DNA of 64,000 nt from JAFGDH01 sp964447525 (GCA_964447525.1 CAYUSU010000001.1:1-64000), one strand, 5' to 3'; counted from the stretch's first letter, positions 52,380-61,668 are shown. Notes: a model not told the origin generated them from the letters alone. A program made the numbers and translations.

Positions 52380-52431
52380 TAAAATAAAAAAAAATAAAAA
52401 AAAGAACTGCGGAAATAAAAAAATGCAGTTC
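52380..52431 (-). terminator. Hairpin with U-tract after pilin copy 2
   Basis: On the minus strand, GAACTGC and GCAGTTC (forward 52404-52410 and 52425-52431) form a perfect 7-bp stem. A run of eight or more T follows (forward A-rich 52381-52403). It follows the stop of copy 2 at 52454 and separates the two pilin genes. It resembles an intrinsic terminator, and the U-tract alone would be enough in archaea. Confidence 0.65.
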
Positions 52432-52453
52432 ATTTTTATTGGACAATTGCGAT

Positions 52454-52900
52454 TTAAACCGTTCCTGTTACAGTGGCGCTGTCCGATGAAGCATACCCGC
52501 CAGTCGGTACGTAACTAACTGTTACCTTCAGCGAATATGGCGCACCAGATGATAATCCAAGCGTAGTACAGTTAACGGTTGTCTCCACTATCTGTCCGGG
52601 TGCTATGTTGAATCCCGAAGAGTTAGTCGTACACCCAGTTCCCCCAGCGGTCGGAGCCACAGCCACAGAACCAACTGATATGGTCTTCCCTACCTGATTC
52701 GGAAGCTTTATTCGGAAAGTTCCGCCCGTTTCAAGTATGTGAGCTGTTGAAGCCCCAAGTGTTTGGAATCTTGCTTCTGTTGTCGTCGTCGCTGGAGTAA
52801 AGACACCCAATGCGTATAGAGCTGCTGCCACTATTATAACGATCAGTATCGCCCATCCATATGTCATTAAATATTCCATTGCTGATTGAGCTTTTCTCAT
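52454..52900 (-). CDS. Class III type IV pilin, copy 2
   Basis: A 148-aa pilin, nearly identical to copy 1 in its N-terminal two thirds but different in the last 45 residues (VETTVNCTTLGLSSGAPYS against TETTVNCTSMGLSAGSSYS, for example). A cysteine pair in the C-terminal domain is conserved. It has its own TATA-like promoter (52931-52938) and terminator. The TadC/TadB-like T2SSF genes are 70 bases upstream on the same strand. Confidence 0.88.
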   Translation of the reverse strand: MRKAQSAMEYLMTYGWAILIVIIVAAALYALGVFTPATTTTEARFQTLGASTAHILETGGTFRIKLPNQVGKTISVGSVAVAPTAGGTGCTTNSSGFNIAPGQIVETTVNCTTLGLSSGAPYSLKVTVSYVPTGGYASSDSATVTGTV

Positions 52901-52972
52901 AACGATCAATTTATAATTGGTTTCAATTGGTATATAAACCTTATTTAAAGCTTTTGTTTTCCAAAAAACAGT

Positions 52973-53923
52973 TTATATCGGCTTGAAACCTGCAAACATG
53001 GTTGAAATCATTATCCTTGCTCCGAAGAATATAATAAGGGCGACAACCATAAAAATTGGAAAATATTTTATCCCTTCTTTTTCTTCCCCATTGCTGATGA
53101 GTCCGATTATTATTCCGGAGAAGAATGTGGTGATCAGAATCGCGACCACGGAAAACACCAAAAGGAAATCCGGGGAAATCGATGCACCGAATTGGAAGAA
53201 CGGCATGTTTGACGGCATGGATTCCGGGATGGTTCCTGTTGCTCCTATGGTTGAAAGTGTTGTTATCAGGTATATTGAAAGTGCATACAGGACGGGTGCT
53301 CCCATAACCCCGGCGAAAACAATGAATATTCCATACATCATTATGTTAGCCTTCACTTCTTTCTGTATGGCTTGTTTCCTTCGTATGTCAATCGCATTCT
53401 CTTCCAGTAGGGCCACCAACTGACCTCCAGCTTCCGCCCCTTCTGCTATAAGTCTTAATGATTTTTCCAGCAGATGTGATTTTATGAATTTCGGTATTTT
53501 AGACATACTCTCCGAGAGCGTCTTGCCGGTCATTATATCTTTTCCGCATTTTTTTATCGCATCTGAAAGCGGTCCAAATTCAGATCTTGCACTCAATATA
53601 AGCGCCTTGCTGGGTATGAATCCGGACTTTATGTTAGCGGCCATCAGTTCCAGTGCGTCCGGTAGTATGCTTTCAACGAATTTCTTTCGTTTGTCTATGG
53701 CAAGAATCAACCATGCGTTCATAAACAGAAAAACAGCCACAAAAACTCCAATCAGTATTATTATGAAATATGGTTGAACGAAGAATGCTATCGCAAAAGC
53801 CATGATCAGGCTGATGATGATTGATTTGTTTATGTATTTTCCGGCAGTCGTTTCCATTCCTGACATCAGTATCATTTCTGCGATTTTGTTCCTGTATTTC
53901 TTCGGGAAAAATTTATACAACAT
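52973..53923 (-). CDS. T2SSF/TadC-like pilus platform protein
   Basis: A 316-aa membrane protein with T2SSF domains. Paired helices at about residues 28-75 precede a cytoplasmic domain with FIPSKALILSARSEFGPLS and AEGAEAGGQLVALLEENA, and four or so helices end the protein. It begins two bases after the stop of its partner, at an ATG behind a GGTAGGT-like site; a TTG at 53929 overlaps the stop and is an alternative. This is the second platform pair in the window. Confidence 0.85.
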   Translation of the reverse strand: MLYKFFPKKYRNKIAEMILMSGMETTAGKYINKSIIISLIMAFAIAFFVQPYFIIILIGVFVAVFLFMNAWLILAIDKRKKFVESILPDALELMAANIKSGFIPSKALILSARSEFGPLSDAIKKCGKDIMTGKTLSESMSKIPKFIKSHLLEKSLRLIAEGAEAGGQLVALLEENAIDIRRKQAIQKEVKANIMMYGIFIVFAGVMGAPVLYALSIYLITTLSTIGATGTIPESMPSNMPFFQFGASISPDFLLVFSVVAILITTFFSGIIIGLISNGEEKEGIKYFPIFMVVALIIFFGARIMISTMFAGFKPI

Positions 53924-53925
53924 GA

Positions 53926-54822
53926 TCAATCAATACCTACCGGTCTCCTTGATTTTATCAGTCCTATGAACATGAACTGGAAAAATATGAGAGATCCGAG
54001 TATTCCCATCAAAATCAATTCCATGTTCATTGTTATCCCACTGAATGAAGAAAGAACCAGAAGGAATGTGATCCCGAGGGTCGGGAATATCACGGCAAGC
54101 ATCATATACATAAGAGAAAGAGGGTTCAATTGGGAACCGTATTTTTTGATGGATACTCTTTGTTCAACTGCCAGTGACGCCACTATCTCCTTCATGGTCG
54201 ATCCTATATCGGAACCTGATTTAAGGGAATTTATGAGTTGCCACATAACCCTGCGGAAGAACAATGAAGGGGTTTCCCTTGTCAGCTTTTCCAGAGCTTC
54301 GGCTTCCGATTTTCCGGTGTTTATCTCGTTCACAACTTTACGTATTTCGTCGGAAAGTATGCCATAATCCGTTTTCGCTATTGATACGAATGTATTGTAA
54401 AGAGGAACGCCGGATCTTACCTGTACTAGTATATGATGGAGTATGTGCGGAAGATTATTTTCTATATTCCTTATTTTCTTTCTTGATAACATCTTTGGAT
54501 AGAAAAGCAGGAAGAACATGCTGGCAGTTCCTATTGCCAGCCCTGACAAAAAGGACATGACAAACGACATAATTATTTCAGCCTTGGCGATAGCGATGGT
54601 CAGGACAAACATCATTCCGAAAATCATAGAAAAATACATAAGAAAAGCGAACAGAGCGATGGATGCCCATCTTCTCGGGCTGATCGGAATACCAGTTTGT
54701 TCCAGATCAAATTCCATGGAAGGGAATATCTTTGAGATGTTCTCACCTAGACCTAGAAAATGCTCTGTTATTTTCATCAGCTTCGAATAGGAAATCGGAA
54801 TAAATGGTATTTTATTTTTCAC
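53926..54822 (-). CDS. T2SSF/TadB-like pilus platform protein
   Basis: A 298-aa T2SSF membrane protein. Helices at about 55-100, a cytoplasmic F domain (HILHHILVQVRSGVPLYNTFVSIAK in parts) and two final helices are visible. The start is GTG at 54822 or ATG at 54777. It probably works with its neighbour and the pilins. The cognate ATPase is not in this cluster, so it may share the one at 18492-19979 or have one elsewhere. Confidence 0.83.
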   Translation of the reverse strand: MKNKIPFIPISYSKLMKITEHFLGLGENISKIFPSMEFDLEQTGIPISPRRWASIALFAFLMYFSMIFGMMFVLTIAIAKAEIIMSFVMSFLSGLAIGTASMFFLLFYPKMLSRKKIRNIENNLPHILHHILVQVRSGVPLYNTFVSIAKTDYGILSDEIRKVVNEINTGKSEAEALEKLTRETPSLFFRRVMWQLINSLKSGSDIGSTMKEIVASLAVEQRVSIKKYGSQLNPLSLMYMMLAVIFPTLGITFLLVLSSFSGITMNMELILMGILGSLIFFQFMFIGLIKSRRPVGID

Positions 54823-54862
54823 AATCTATAATTGTTTTTCTCTCGATATAAATAATTCGAGC

Positions 54863-55474
54863 CTATCCGAATTCAAGATGTAACATTCCTTTTGAAAAGG
54901 ATTGCCCGATTATCCTGGATTTTGGAGGTTTTGTTAGTATCTTGAAATATGCTTTGTTACCGGTTATGGCCTTGACTTCTATGCTATTTTCGAGAGAATT
55001 TATCTGAATATCTTTCTCATCCTTCACTTCGGGGAGTTTGATTTCAACCAATATTTTATCCCCGATCCTTTTCACATCAGTTTTTGGTTCTTCTGTTACC
55101 CTTGCCACACCAAATGTTGCTGTTTCAGGTTTGGAGTTTTTTTTGGCCTTTGGTTTGAAGCCCATTCTCTCTATTTCGTGTTCTATATCTTTTTTATCCA
55201 CGTTCCCGAACGTTTTCACGGAAACCCTTGGTTTCTGGTCGGCGCTTTGTGTTATCTTTATGGAAAAACCGTTCCCCATTGGTGTCTTTTTGAAGAACGG
55301 TGAAATATCAAAAACCTCGAAATTCTTTTCGAACAGTTTGTTAAGATGGTTCATTTCCCCTTCCACCCTCTCGAATACGTCCGAAAACACGTCTTTCCTT
55401 TCAAACCTTACTCCGCATTTCGGACAGAAATCCCATTCGTCATTTACTTGACTACCGCAATTACCGCATTTCAT
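54863..55474 (-). CDS. Zinc-ribbon protein with HSP20-like C-terminal domain
   Basis: A 203-aa protein. An N-terminal zinc ribbon (CGNCG with CPKCG, residues 3-22) and a linker with a coiled coil (residues 30-60) lead to a C-terminal beta-sandwich (about 110-203) that resembles the alpha-crystallin/HSP20 fold in its strand pattern (ILVEIKLPEVKDEKDIQINSLENSIEVKA, in parts). It may be a small chaperone or scaffold. The ATG at 55474 is preferred over the TTG at 55483. Confidence 0.6.
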   Translation of the reverse strand: MKCGNCGSQVNDEWDFCPKCGVRFERKDVFSDVFERVEGEMNHLNKLFEKNFEVFDISPFFKKTPMGNGFSIKITQSADQKPRVSVKTFGNVDKKDIEHEIERMGFKPKAKKNSKPETATFGVARVTEEPKTDVKRIGDKILVEIKLPEVKDEKDIQINSLENSIEVKAITGNKAYFKILTKPPKSRIIGQSFSKGMLHLEFG

Positions 55475-55507
55475 AATTATCAATTAAAACATAGTTGATT
55501 TAAAAAA

Positions 55508-55993
55508 TTATTTTATGATGTCTGCTGTCGCTGCGCCTATCGAAGCGAAGAACGATATGAATATGAATATCTTGAACGTCCAGAAAAGGTCATTAACGAA
55601 TGACATAACCCCGAATAACCATAAGATGAAGATACTGACAGAATACGAGATAATGAAAAGGGACACGAGACGTTTCGGGACGTACATTCTTCCTACTATA
55701 TGCGTATCAATATCTCCGCCTATGCTTTCTTTTGCGACTCGCTGGAATTTTGTATAGTAAATAATTATTGTTGCAATGACAACGCTGAGAATCACGAAAA
55801 CTAACATCCTAGTAAAACCCAGGTTTTGAGCGAGTTTCCATACCTCTTCTGTTACACTGAGTGGTGCAGAAAAAAGAACAGCCCCGAATATCTGCTGCGC
55901 TACGTCGTCCAAACCGAACTTTTCAGGTTTTATTTTATTAGCTAAAGAAGATATTTTCGATTTCCCGTTTTCCCTCAGTAACGCCACAACCAT
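55508..55993 (-). CDS. DUF2391-like integral membrane protein
   Basis: A 161-aa protein with about four transmembrane helices. FGAVLFSAPLSVTEEVWKLA resembles the DUF2391 conserved region. GAGGG precedes the ATG. No function is known for the family; the gene stands between the zinc-ribbon protein and NYN. Confidence 0.55.
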   Translation of the reverse strand: MVVALLRENGKSKISSLANKIKPEKFGLDDVAQQIFGAVLFSAPLSVTEEVWKLAQNLGFTRMLVFVILSVVIATIIIYYTKFQRVAKESIGGDIDTHIVGRMYVPKRLVSLFIISYSVSIFILWLFGVMSFVNDLFWTFKIFIFISFFASIGAATADIIK

Positions 55994-56130
55994 ACAATTC
56001 CCTCGGTGGCGGTTCGTTATCGTCTTCGCCCATTTTTAATCAGTCTCGTTTTAATTACCAAGATTATTATGATAGAAAACGTATATATATAATCAATTGA
56101 AAGGAAAATAAGGAAAAAAATAGTGATTTT

Positions 56131-56595
56131 ATGTTCGGTCTGGAAAAAAAGAAGAAGAATGTTGCGTTGTTCGTTGACGGTCCTAATATGATAAGAAAGG
56201 AATTCAACATAGACCTTCACGAATTGCGTGCTGTCGCGGAAAAATACGGCAGAATAATATACGGGAAGGTATACCTTAACCAGTATGCTTCGGAAAAACT
56301 GATTGAGGCAATCGCCAATCAGGGTTTCGAACCGAAGGTCGTCCTCGCAGGAGAGATTGAATCGGACGTTGACGTTAGCGTGGCTGTCGAGATCGTTCAG
56401 GCATCATACGACAGCAAAGTGGATGTGATAGCGCTTGTTTCAAGGGACGCTGATTTTCTCCCCGCTCTCCAGATAGCGAAAAAGATGGGCAAGTATGTTA
56501 TTGTGATCGGAGCGGAAAGCGGTTTTTCGAAAGCGCTCCAGCACATGGCGGATAACGTGGAAATTCTTGTGAAGAAAACGATGAAGAGAAGATAA
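56131..56595 (+). CDS. NYN/LabA-like PIN-fold nuclease
   Basis: A 154-aa protein of the LabA/DUF88 (NYN) family. It shows VALFVDGPNM near the N-terminus, the conserved acidic DVDVSVAVEIV, and SRDADFLPALQIAKK. The four acidic residues needed for Mg-dependent RNase activity are in place. Proteins of this kind degrade RNA or take part in regulation; no partner is nearby. Confidence 0.88.
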   Translation: MFGLEKKKKNVALFVDGPNMIRKEFNIDLHELRAVAEKYGRIIYGKVYLNQYASEKLIEAIANQGFEPKVVLAGEIESDVDVSVAVEIVQASYDSKVDVIALVSRDADFLPALQIAKKMGKYVIVIGAESGFSKALQHMADNVEILVKKTMKRR

Positions 56596-56596
56596 G

Positions 56597-57502
56597 CTAT
56601 ATGCACGTTGCCATTCTGCTTTTTAATCCGACAACTAAATACGCCCCTATCAATATGAGCGCGGAACCAATTATCTGTATCAAGGGAACGGGTTCGTAAA
56701 GCCATACGTTTCCCAACGCCAGCGATATGACCGGAGCGATCAGAAGGACAAGTGTTGCCTTCGAGATGTTTATGTAACGTATTGCCGCATACCAAAAAAG
56801 AACGAATGCGAAAAGGAACCCTGTGGACATGAAAATGTTCATGACCTGCTGGCCGGTTAATGACAATATTATTCCCATTTTTCCTGTTAACAAAATCACT
56901 CCGAACAATATCAGTCCGCCGAAGAACATCCTTGAGAACGAAACAACGAAGTTCGTATCGCCTTTGATCATTGCCTTCTTCGCTATTACGTTTTCTAGTG
57001 CCCATAATATTGTTGCTCCGATTATCATAATATCACCGAGCTGAGGGTTCATCCATAGCTCGGCAGGGTTTATTGTTGCTGAAAAAAGGACGACGGTTCC
57101 GACGAGCATTATTATCATTGCATATATCTGCTTTCTGGGGATTTTCTCCTTCAGAAAAATGAATGCGAATACCGCCGCGTAAAGTGGGAGGGTCTTATGA
57201 AGGAACGCTCCTCTTCCCCCAGTGGTTAGCTGTAATCCGCTGAAGAACAAAAGGAAAGCGAATGATCCTCCTATTATGGCGATCAGCGCCAGATATTTCC
57301 AGTTTGTTTTTATCCTTTCTTTTCGGAATCCGCCAGTTGCTAAAGAAATGACAAGAAATATCACACCGATTATAACGGCTCTGACGGCCGTGAACACGGT
57401 CGGATCTATACCCACCACGAAAATTTTGTTGACTGGTATCGATACCCCCGAGACTATCGCGGTCAGCAATGCAAATATAGTACCGATCCATTCCCTTTTC
57501 AT
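56597..57502 (-). CDS. EamA/DMT-family transporter
   Basis: A 301-aa drug/metabolite transporter with ten transmembrane helices in two EamA repeats. The start is ATG at 57502 (ATGA overlap with the upstream gene); in-frame codons to 57553 are rejected. The substrate is unknown: metabolite or amino acid export is common. It is coupled to the gene that follows HypC. Confidence 0.88.
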   Translation of the reverse strand: MKREWIGTIFALLTAIVSGVSIPVNKIFVVGIDPTVFTAVRAVIIGVIFLVISLATGGFRKERIKTNWKYLALIAIIGGSFAFLLFFSGLQLTTGGRGAFLHKTLPLYAAVFAFIFLKEKIPRKQIYAMIIMLVGTVVLFSATINPAELWMNPQLGDIMIIGATILWALENVIAKKAMIKGDTNFVVSFSRMFFGGLILFGVILLTGKMGIILSLTGQQVMNIFMSTGFLFAFVLFWYAAIRYINISKATLVLLIAPVISLALGNVWLYEPVPLIQIIGSALILIGAYLVVGLKSRMATCI

Positions 57503-57999
57503 TTTCTCTCTCTCATCAGTTTTTTGACTTCTTCCTTGGGGAGTTTTTCGCATATATGATCATAATGCATGCTCACCCAGTCATTCCTTTTCAGTTCAGG
57601 CTCGAAATTTTTATCTATCACCCTTTTTCCCAGAGGAGTGTTGAGAACAACTGTTTTCCCGGCTTCCATAACCCTTCCCGGTTTGACCATACACTCTTTC
57701 AGGTCGATATCCTTGAAAAATAAACTTCTCCATTTGATCGCCTTTTCGTGCTCATGAAGAAAATATTTTCTTATCACGTCATCGTCTATCCTTTCCTTTC
57801 CCATGTTCTTTGCTAGGATGGAACACATTTTTCCGGCGACTGGGAATAATCTTCCTACTGGGAGACCTATGTCTCTTTTCATCTCTATTTTGTCCCTGAG
57901 TTTTTTCAGCATTTCTTCCCGAAGGTCACCTCTTCTTACCAGAACCTCCCCGCAAGGTATTGCATAACGGAGGAACAATTCTTTGTTTTCTATTTCCAT
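57499..57999 (-). CDS. Unknown 166-aa protein downstream of HypC
   Basis: A soluble helical protein beginning MEIENKELFLRYAIPCGEVL. It overlaps HypC by ten bases and the EamA gene by four bases, so it is co-transcribed. It has a conserved Cys near the N-terminus (residue 16) and many basic residues. No family was recognised. Its link to HypC suggests a hydrogenase maturation or carbamoyl-metabolism role, but this is inference only. Confidence 0.5.
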   Translation of the reverse strand: MEIENKELFLRYAIPCGEVLVRRGDLREEMLKKLRDKIEMKRDIGLPVGRLFPVAGKMCSILAKNMGKERIDDDVIRKYFLHEHEKAIKWRSLFFKDIDLKECMVKPGRVMEAGKTVVLNTPLGKRVIDKNFEPELKRNDWVSMHYDHICEKLPKEEVKKLMRERK

Positions 58000-58202
58000 A
58001 GTTCTTTCATCTCCTCCATCATCACTTCGAATCCCCTCTTGGTGATTTTCTTAATTATTATATCGTTGAACACGAGAACATGATCCCCCTTCACGATGGA
58101 ATCCTCCATTCCGTGAATCACGTTCCTTTCCTTCCCGAAGATTTCAGCTGTTATTTCTTTTCCCTCGGTTTTCACTATCTTTCCTGGCAGAGCAAAACAC
58201 AT
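57990..58202 (-). CDS. hypC: HypC/HupF-family chaperone
   Basis: A 70-aa protein with the N-terminal MCFALPGKIV, where Cys2 carries the Fe(CN)2CO precursor in HypC. The mature family signature is MCLAIPGKV, so the sequence is close. HypC escorts the cofactor to NiFe hydrogenase large subunits. No large subunit or other Hyp gene is visible, so a partner may lie elsewhere. An overlap with the 166-aa gene suggests co-translation. Confidence 0.85.
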   Translation of the reverse strand: MCFALPGKIVKTEGKEITAEIFGKERNVIHGMEDSIVKGDHVLVFNDIIIKKITKRGFEVMMEEMKELWK

Positions 58203-58235
58203 AATATACCTTATTGATTTTATGGGTAATAAACT

Positions 58236-59159
58236 TTACATCTTACCCAATAAAAATAGCATCACTGCCATCTGGGACCACATGCGGTTCTCCGCCTGGT
58301 CGAAAATTATCGAGTTTTTATGATCTATCGCGTCCCTTGTGATTTCATATCCGACATGACATGGCATGCAGTGCATTATCTTCCCGTTGCATCCGTATTT
58401 TTCGAGAAGTGCCTTGTTTAGTTGGTATGGTGCTAACGCCTTTAGACGCCGTTCCTTTTCCTTCTTGAAACCGGGATCATTGATCAGTTCCATGTCAACC
58501 CACGTATCCGTGTGAACGAAATCCGCATTTTTCAATAAGTTCAAATCCTTGGTTTCCTCGTAAAGATCGGTTTCCCTCGCTTTTTGTATCAATTCTTCGT
58601 CAACAGACAGCGGATGTTTTTCGGCAACAATCATTGAAATTTTTGCTCCCAGTTTCGTGCAGACGTTGATCAGGGAATTGCTGACATTATTGCCTATTCC
58701 CATCCACACGACATTTTTCCCTTCCAGCGAACCGCAGTTTTCGATCATTGTCATCGCATCACCTATGCCCTGAACGGGATGGTATTTTTCACAACATCCG
58801 TTTATCAGCGGGACTTTTATGTTTTTTGCCATTTCTAAAAGTGTGGAATGCTTCATTACCCTGGCCATCATGATATCCGCGTAACGTTCTATCGCCCTGA
58901 TCTCATCTTTCAGCTCTGATATGCTTATCTGGGTCGTGCGTTTGTCAAGAAATATTCCATGTCCTCCCAGTTTTGTCATTCCTGCCTCAAAACTCAGACG
59001 GGTTCTTGTGGATGTCTTCTCAAAATACATTACCAATGTTTTGTCTTTCAGTGCTTCCGAATAATTACCCGGATTTTTCTTTATCTCTATCGCTTTTTTT
59101 ATTATACCTTTCAACTCTTCCGTTCGAATGTCTTTCAGATTCAGAAGATGCCTTACCAT
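58236..59159 (-). CDS. argF: Ornithine carbamoyltransferase
   Basis: This 307-aa enzyme makes citrulline from ornithine and carbamoyl phosphate. STRTR (50-54) binds carbamoyl phosphate. HPVQ (127-130) replaces the usual HPCQ or HPTQ, and HCMPCHVG near the C-terminus matches the HCLP motif. The family also includes putrescine and other carbamoyltransferases, so substrate identity is not settled. It probably serves arginine metabolism; no other arg genes are nearby. Confidence 0.85.
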   Translation of the reverse strand: MVRHLLNLKDIRTEELKGIIKKAIEIKKNPGNYSEALKDKTLVMYFEKTSTRTRLSFEAGMTKLGGHGIFLDKRTTQISISELKDEIRAIERYADIMMARVMKHSTLLEMAKNIKVPLINGCCEKYHPVQGIGDAMTMIENCGSLEGKNVVWMGIGNNVSNSLINVCTKLGAKISMIVAEKHPLSVDEELIQKARETDLYEETKDLNLLKNADFVHTDTWVDMELINDPGFKKEKERRLKALAPYQLNKALLEKYGCNGKIMHCMPCHVGYEITRDAIDHKNSIIFDQAENRMWSQMAVMLFLLGKM

Positions 59160-59206
59160 GGAACCACCTAATTAAAATATTGTACCCATTCCTTAATTAT
59201 TTAAAA

Positions 59207-60496
59207 TTAACTTTTCCTTGAGAACTCGTAAAGATTTCTGAATGCCTTGACCGCATTTTTTACCGATGAAAATACGGGAATATCCATTAGCACATGCTTC
59301 ACCCTTTCATGATCTTCCGCTCCGGGGGCGCATAATATTACTGGCTTGACAAACTTCGTTGTTTTTAGGAAACGAAGATCCCTTTCCTTTAACATACACG
59401 ACTTGAGTTGGGTAACCATGATCACACCATCGATGTTTTTATCCTTCATCAGAATTTTCAGAACCCTTCCGTATCTTTCACCATCCGCGTCGGCTATTAT
59501 ATCCAGCGGATTTATTGGATGTAACCCACCGAACTTCCTGATTTCGGATTTGGTTTTTTCGGAAAACTCGGGCGTTTCCACACCGAAAAGATCACACCAG
59601 TCCGCCGCGAGTATCGACGATCCCCCGGTATTGGAAACTATCGCTATCCCGTTACCTTTGACTGGTTTATAATGATCAAGTGTGTTCGCATAATTGAAAA
59701 GTTCTCCGAGGCTTTTGGATTCTATTATCCCGGACTGGCGGAATGCGGCCTCGTAAACCATCGATTCAGTGGAAATCGAACCTGTATGGGAAAGGGCCCG
59801 TTGTTTTGCACCTTCCCCGATTCCTCCCTTCATCACCAGTATCGGTTTTTTCGAATTCTTAGCGACCTTCATGAATTTGGCCGGATTTTTAATACCTTCG
59901 GCGTACATGAGTATTATTTTGGTTTCCCTGTCTTTGATTAAATATTCCATTATCTCGGTTTCATTGATGTCTATCGCGTCACCTATCCATACGAATTTAG
60001 AGATGCCGGTTCTGTTGTATGAAAAAAGATCCATGAGTGTCGCTCCTATACCTCCGCTTTGGGAAATTACGGAAATTTTCCCTTTCCTGAGATGCAAACC
60101 CTTCTCGAAGGTCGTGTCCAGTCCCTTCCCCGGTTCTATGACACCGCAGACGGAATTCGGTCCGAGTACCCTGAATTTTCTTTTATTTGAAATATCAAGG
60201 ATTCTCTTTCGTTCATTAGCTGAAAATCCCCCTGAAAGAATAATAACGCATTTTCCTCTGATCGACGGGAGGGTTTCAATCACCTTTTTCGGTGGTAGCG
60301 TGATAACCACTAAATCGGCATACGGGATTCCCTTCGTGGTCGCTATGTCCACGAATGTTCTTTTCCCTTTGAACTTGGTGAGGTTTCTTTTTATTTCTCC
60401 GAACACGACAGGGTTCGTCAATACGAACTTACCGCTGAGTTTCGATGAACCTATAAGGAGCACGGATCTGGGATAGAACAAAGAATCGAGGCTCAT
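59207..60496 (-). CDS. acdA: ADP-forming acetyl-CoA synthetase alpha subunit
   Basis: A 429-aa protein with a CoA-binding Rossmann domain followed by two ligase-CoA domains. The active-site His237 lies in ALSHTGS, matching the phosphorylated His of ACD alpha. ACD turns acetyl-CoA to acetate with ATP formation, a key energy step for fermentative archaea. The beta subunit is separate and divergent (60529). The intergenic spacing of 32 bases holds both promoters. Confidence 0.9.
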   Translation of the reverse strand: MSLDSLFYPRSVLLIGSSKLSGKFVLTNPVVFGEIKRNLTKFKGKRTFVDIATTKGIPYADLVVITLPPKKVIETLPSIRGKCVIILSGGFSANERKRILDISNKRKFRVLGPNSVCGVIEPGKGLDTTFEKGLHLRKGKISVISQSGGIGATLMDLFSYNRTGISKFVWIGDAIDINETEIMEYLIKDRETKIILMYAEGIKNPAKFMKVAKNSKKPILVMKGGIGEGAKQRALSHTGSISTESMVYEAAFRQSGIIESKSLGELFNYANTLDHYKPVKGNGIAIVSNTGGSSILAADWCDLFGVETPEFSEKTKSEIRKFGGLHPINPLDIIADADGERYGRVLKILMKDKNIDGVIMVTQLKSCMLKERDLRFLKTTKFVKPVILCAPGAEDHERVKHVLMDIPVFSSVKNAVKAFRNLYEFSRKS

Positions 60497-60528
60497 AATA
60501 TTTTATTTAAGCCGACGTAATTAATATT

Positions 60529-61164
60529 ATGAGAAAATTATCACCTTCCGAATCCAAGAAGATTATGAAAAAATACGGGATACCTGTCATCAAGGAGAAG
60601 ACCATAAAAGTGAATACAGTTAAACTTCCGAAAGAACTGAAATATCCTGTTGTTTTGAAAATTGATTCTCCCGACATCATACATAAAACGGAAGCTAATT
60701 GCGTTTTTACTGACATAAGGAACGACAACGAATTAGTCAAAGCATCCGAGACCATTCTGAAAAACGCGAAAAAATATGATCCCAAGGCAAAGATAAAAGG
60801 TTTCCTCATACAGGAATATTTCAGCGGTTATGAGGTAATAGTCGGGGGAAAGATAGATGAACAGTTCGGCCCGATAGTTCTTTTCGGGGCCGGTGGAATA
60901 TTTACGGAATTGCTTGAGGATACGTCCATACGAATCTGTCCGTTTGGGAGGAAAGATGCTGCGGAAATGATAGACGAAATAAAGTTTTCAAAGGTCCTTG
61001 GCGGTTTCCGAGGAGAAAAACCAGTTGACAAGGAAAAAATAATAGACATTCTTATTGGAGTCGGTAATTTAATGATCAAGGAGAAAGTTAAGGAACTTGA
61101 CATAAACCCCCTCATAGTTTCGAGTGTCGGAATACGTGCGGTTGACGTTAGGATAATAAAATAA
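60529..61164 (+). CDS. acdB: ADP-forming acetyl-CoA synthetase beta subunit
   Basis: A 211-aa ATP-grasp subunit. KIDSPDIIHKTEANCV resembles the family's SPDIxHKTDxGGV segment, and DINPLIVSSVG the C-terminal binding motif. It is slightly short for the family. It pairs with AcdA, and the two genes share an intergenic region. It is followed by a membrane protein that appears to start in the same frame after the stop. Confidence 0.9.
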   Translation: MRKLSPSESKKIMKKYGIPVIKEKTIKVNTVKLPKELKYPVVLKIDSPDIIHKTEANCVFTDIRNDNELVKASETILKNAKKYDPKAKIKGFLIQEYFSGYEVIVGGKIDEQFGPIVLFGAGGIFTELLEDTSIRICPFGRKDAAEMIDEIKFSKVLGGFRGEKPVDKEKIIDILIGVGNLMIKEKVKELDINPLIVSSVGIRAVDVRIIK

Positions 61165-61173
61165 GGTGATAAA

Positions 61174-61632
61174 ATAGACTGGAAGATTCACACGATTTCT
61201 TCATTCGCTGCTTATTTTGTAATAATATTATTGTTCGCTTTCTCGGTTCCGTTCGCAATCATTTCGTTTCTCGTGATGTTCTTCTTCTCGCTATTCCCTG
61301 ACATAGATCATCCGAGATCAATTATAAGAAAGTCGTCATCTGTACTGATTTTCTACTTCGCGGTGCTTATGATATTTCTTTATCTGAACGTTGGAATTTT
61401 CGAGAAGGTCATTCTTTCGGGGATATCTGCTGTTCTGACATATTACCTATACAAGAAACTCCCTCTCCACCACAGGGGACCCAAATCCCTTCATAGATGG
61501 AGATACGCTCTGGTTCTTTCTTTCGCGTTTTCGATAATTTTCTTTTTCTTAAGCGTCGAAATAACCTTGGCGTTATTCGTTCTCTTTGGATACGGGCTCC
61601 ATCTCTCTCTGGACAAGGTAAGGGAATTCTGA
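61174..61632 (+). CDS. YdjM/DUF457-like membrane hydrolase, possible ATA start
   Basis: An N-terminal HTIS-like segment, PDIDHPRS and the final helix with HLSLDKVRE are motifs of the YdjM-type membrane-bound metal-dependent hydrolases, with about four helices. Counting from the first conventional start (TTG at 61231) loses the N-terminal His. Reading back in frame gives ATA at 61174 just after a GGTGAT ribosome binding site, and the acdB stop ends that frame. The predicted product is about 152 aa. The ATA start is inferred from motif and site; a sequence error is the alternative. Confidence 0.6.
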   Translation: MDWKIHTISSFAAYFVIILLFAFSVPFAIISFLVMFFFSLFPDIDHPRSIIRKSSSVLIFYFAVLMIFLYLNVGIFEKVILSGISAVLTYYLYKKLPLHHRGPKSLHRWRYALVLSFAFSIIFFFLSVEITLALFVLFGYGLHLSLDKVREF

Positions 61633-61668
61633 TTTATTATTTTATACCACTGCCAACAATTATTATAC

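Noticed and set aside
51860..52900. The tandem pilin repeat as an assembly duplication
   Set aside because: The C-terminal 45 codons and the intergenic regions differ between copies, so both are real loci, although mis-assembly of the identical part is not fully excluded.
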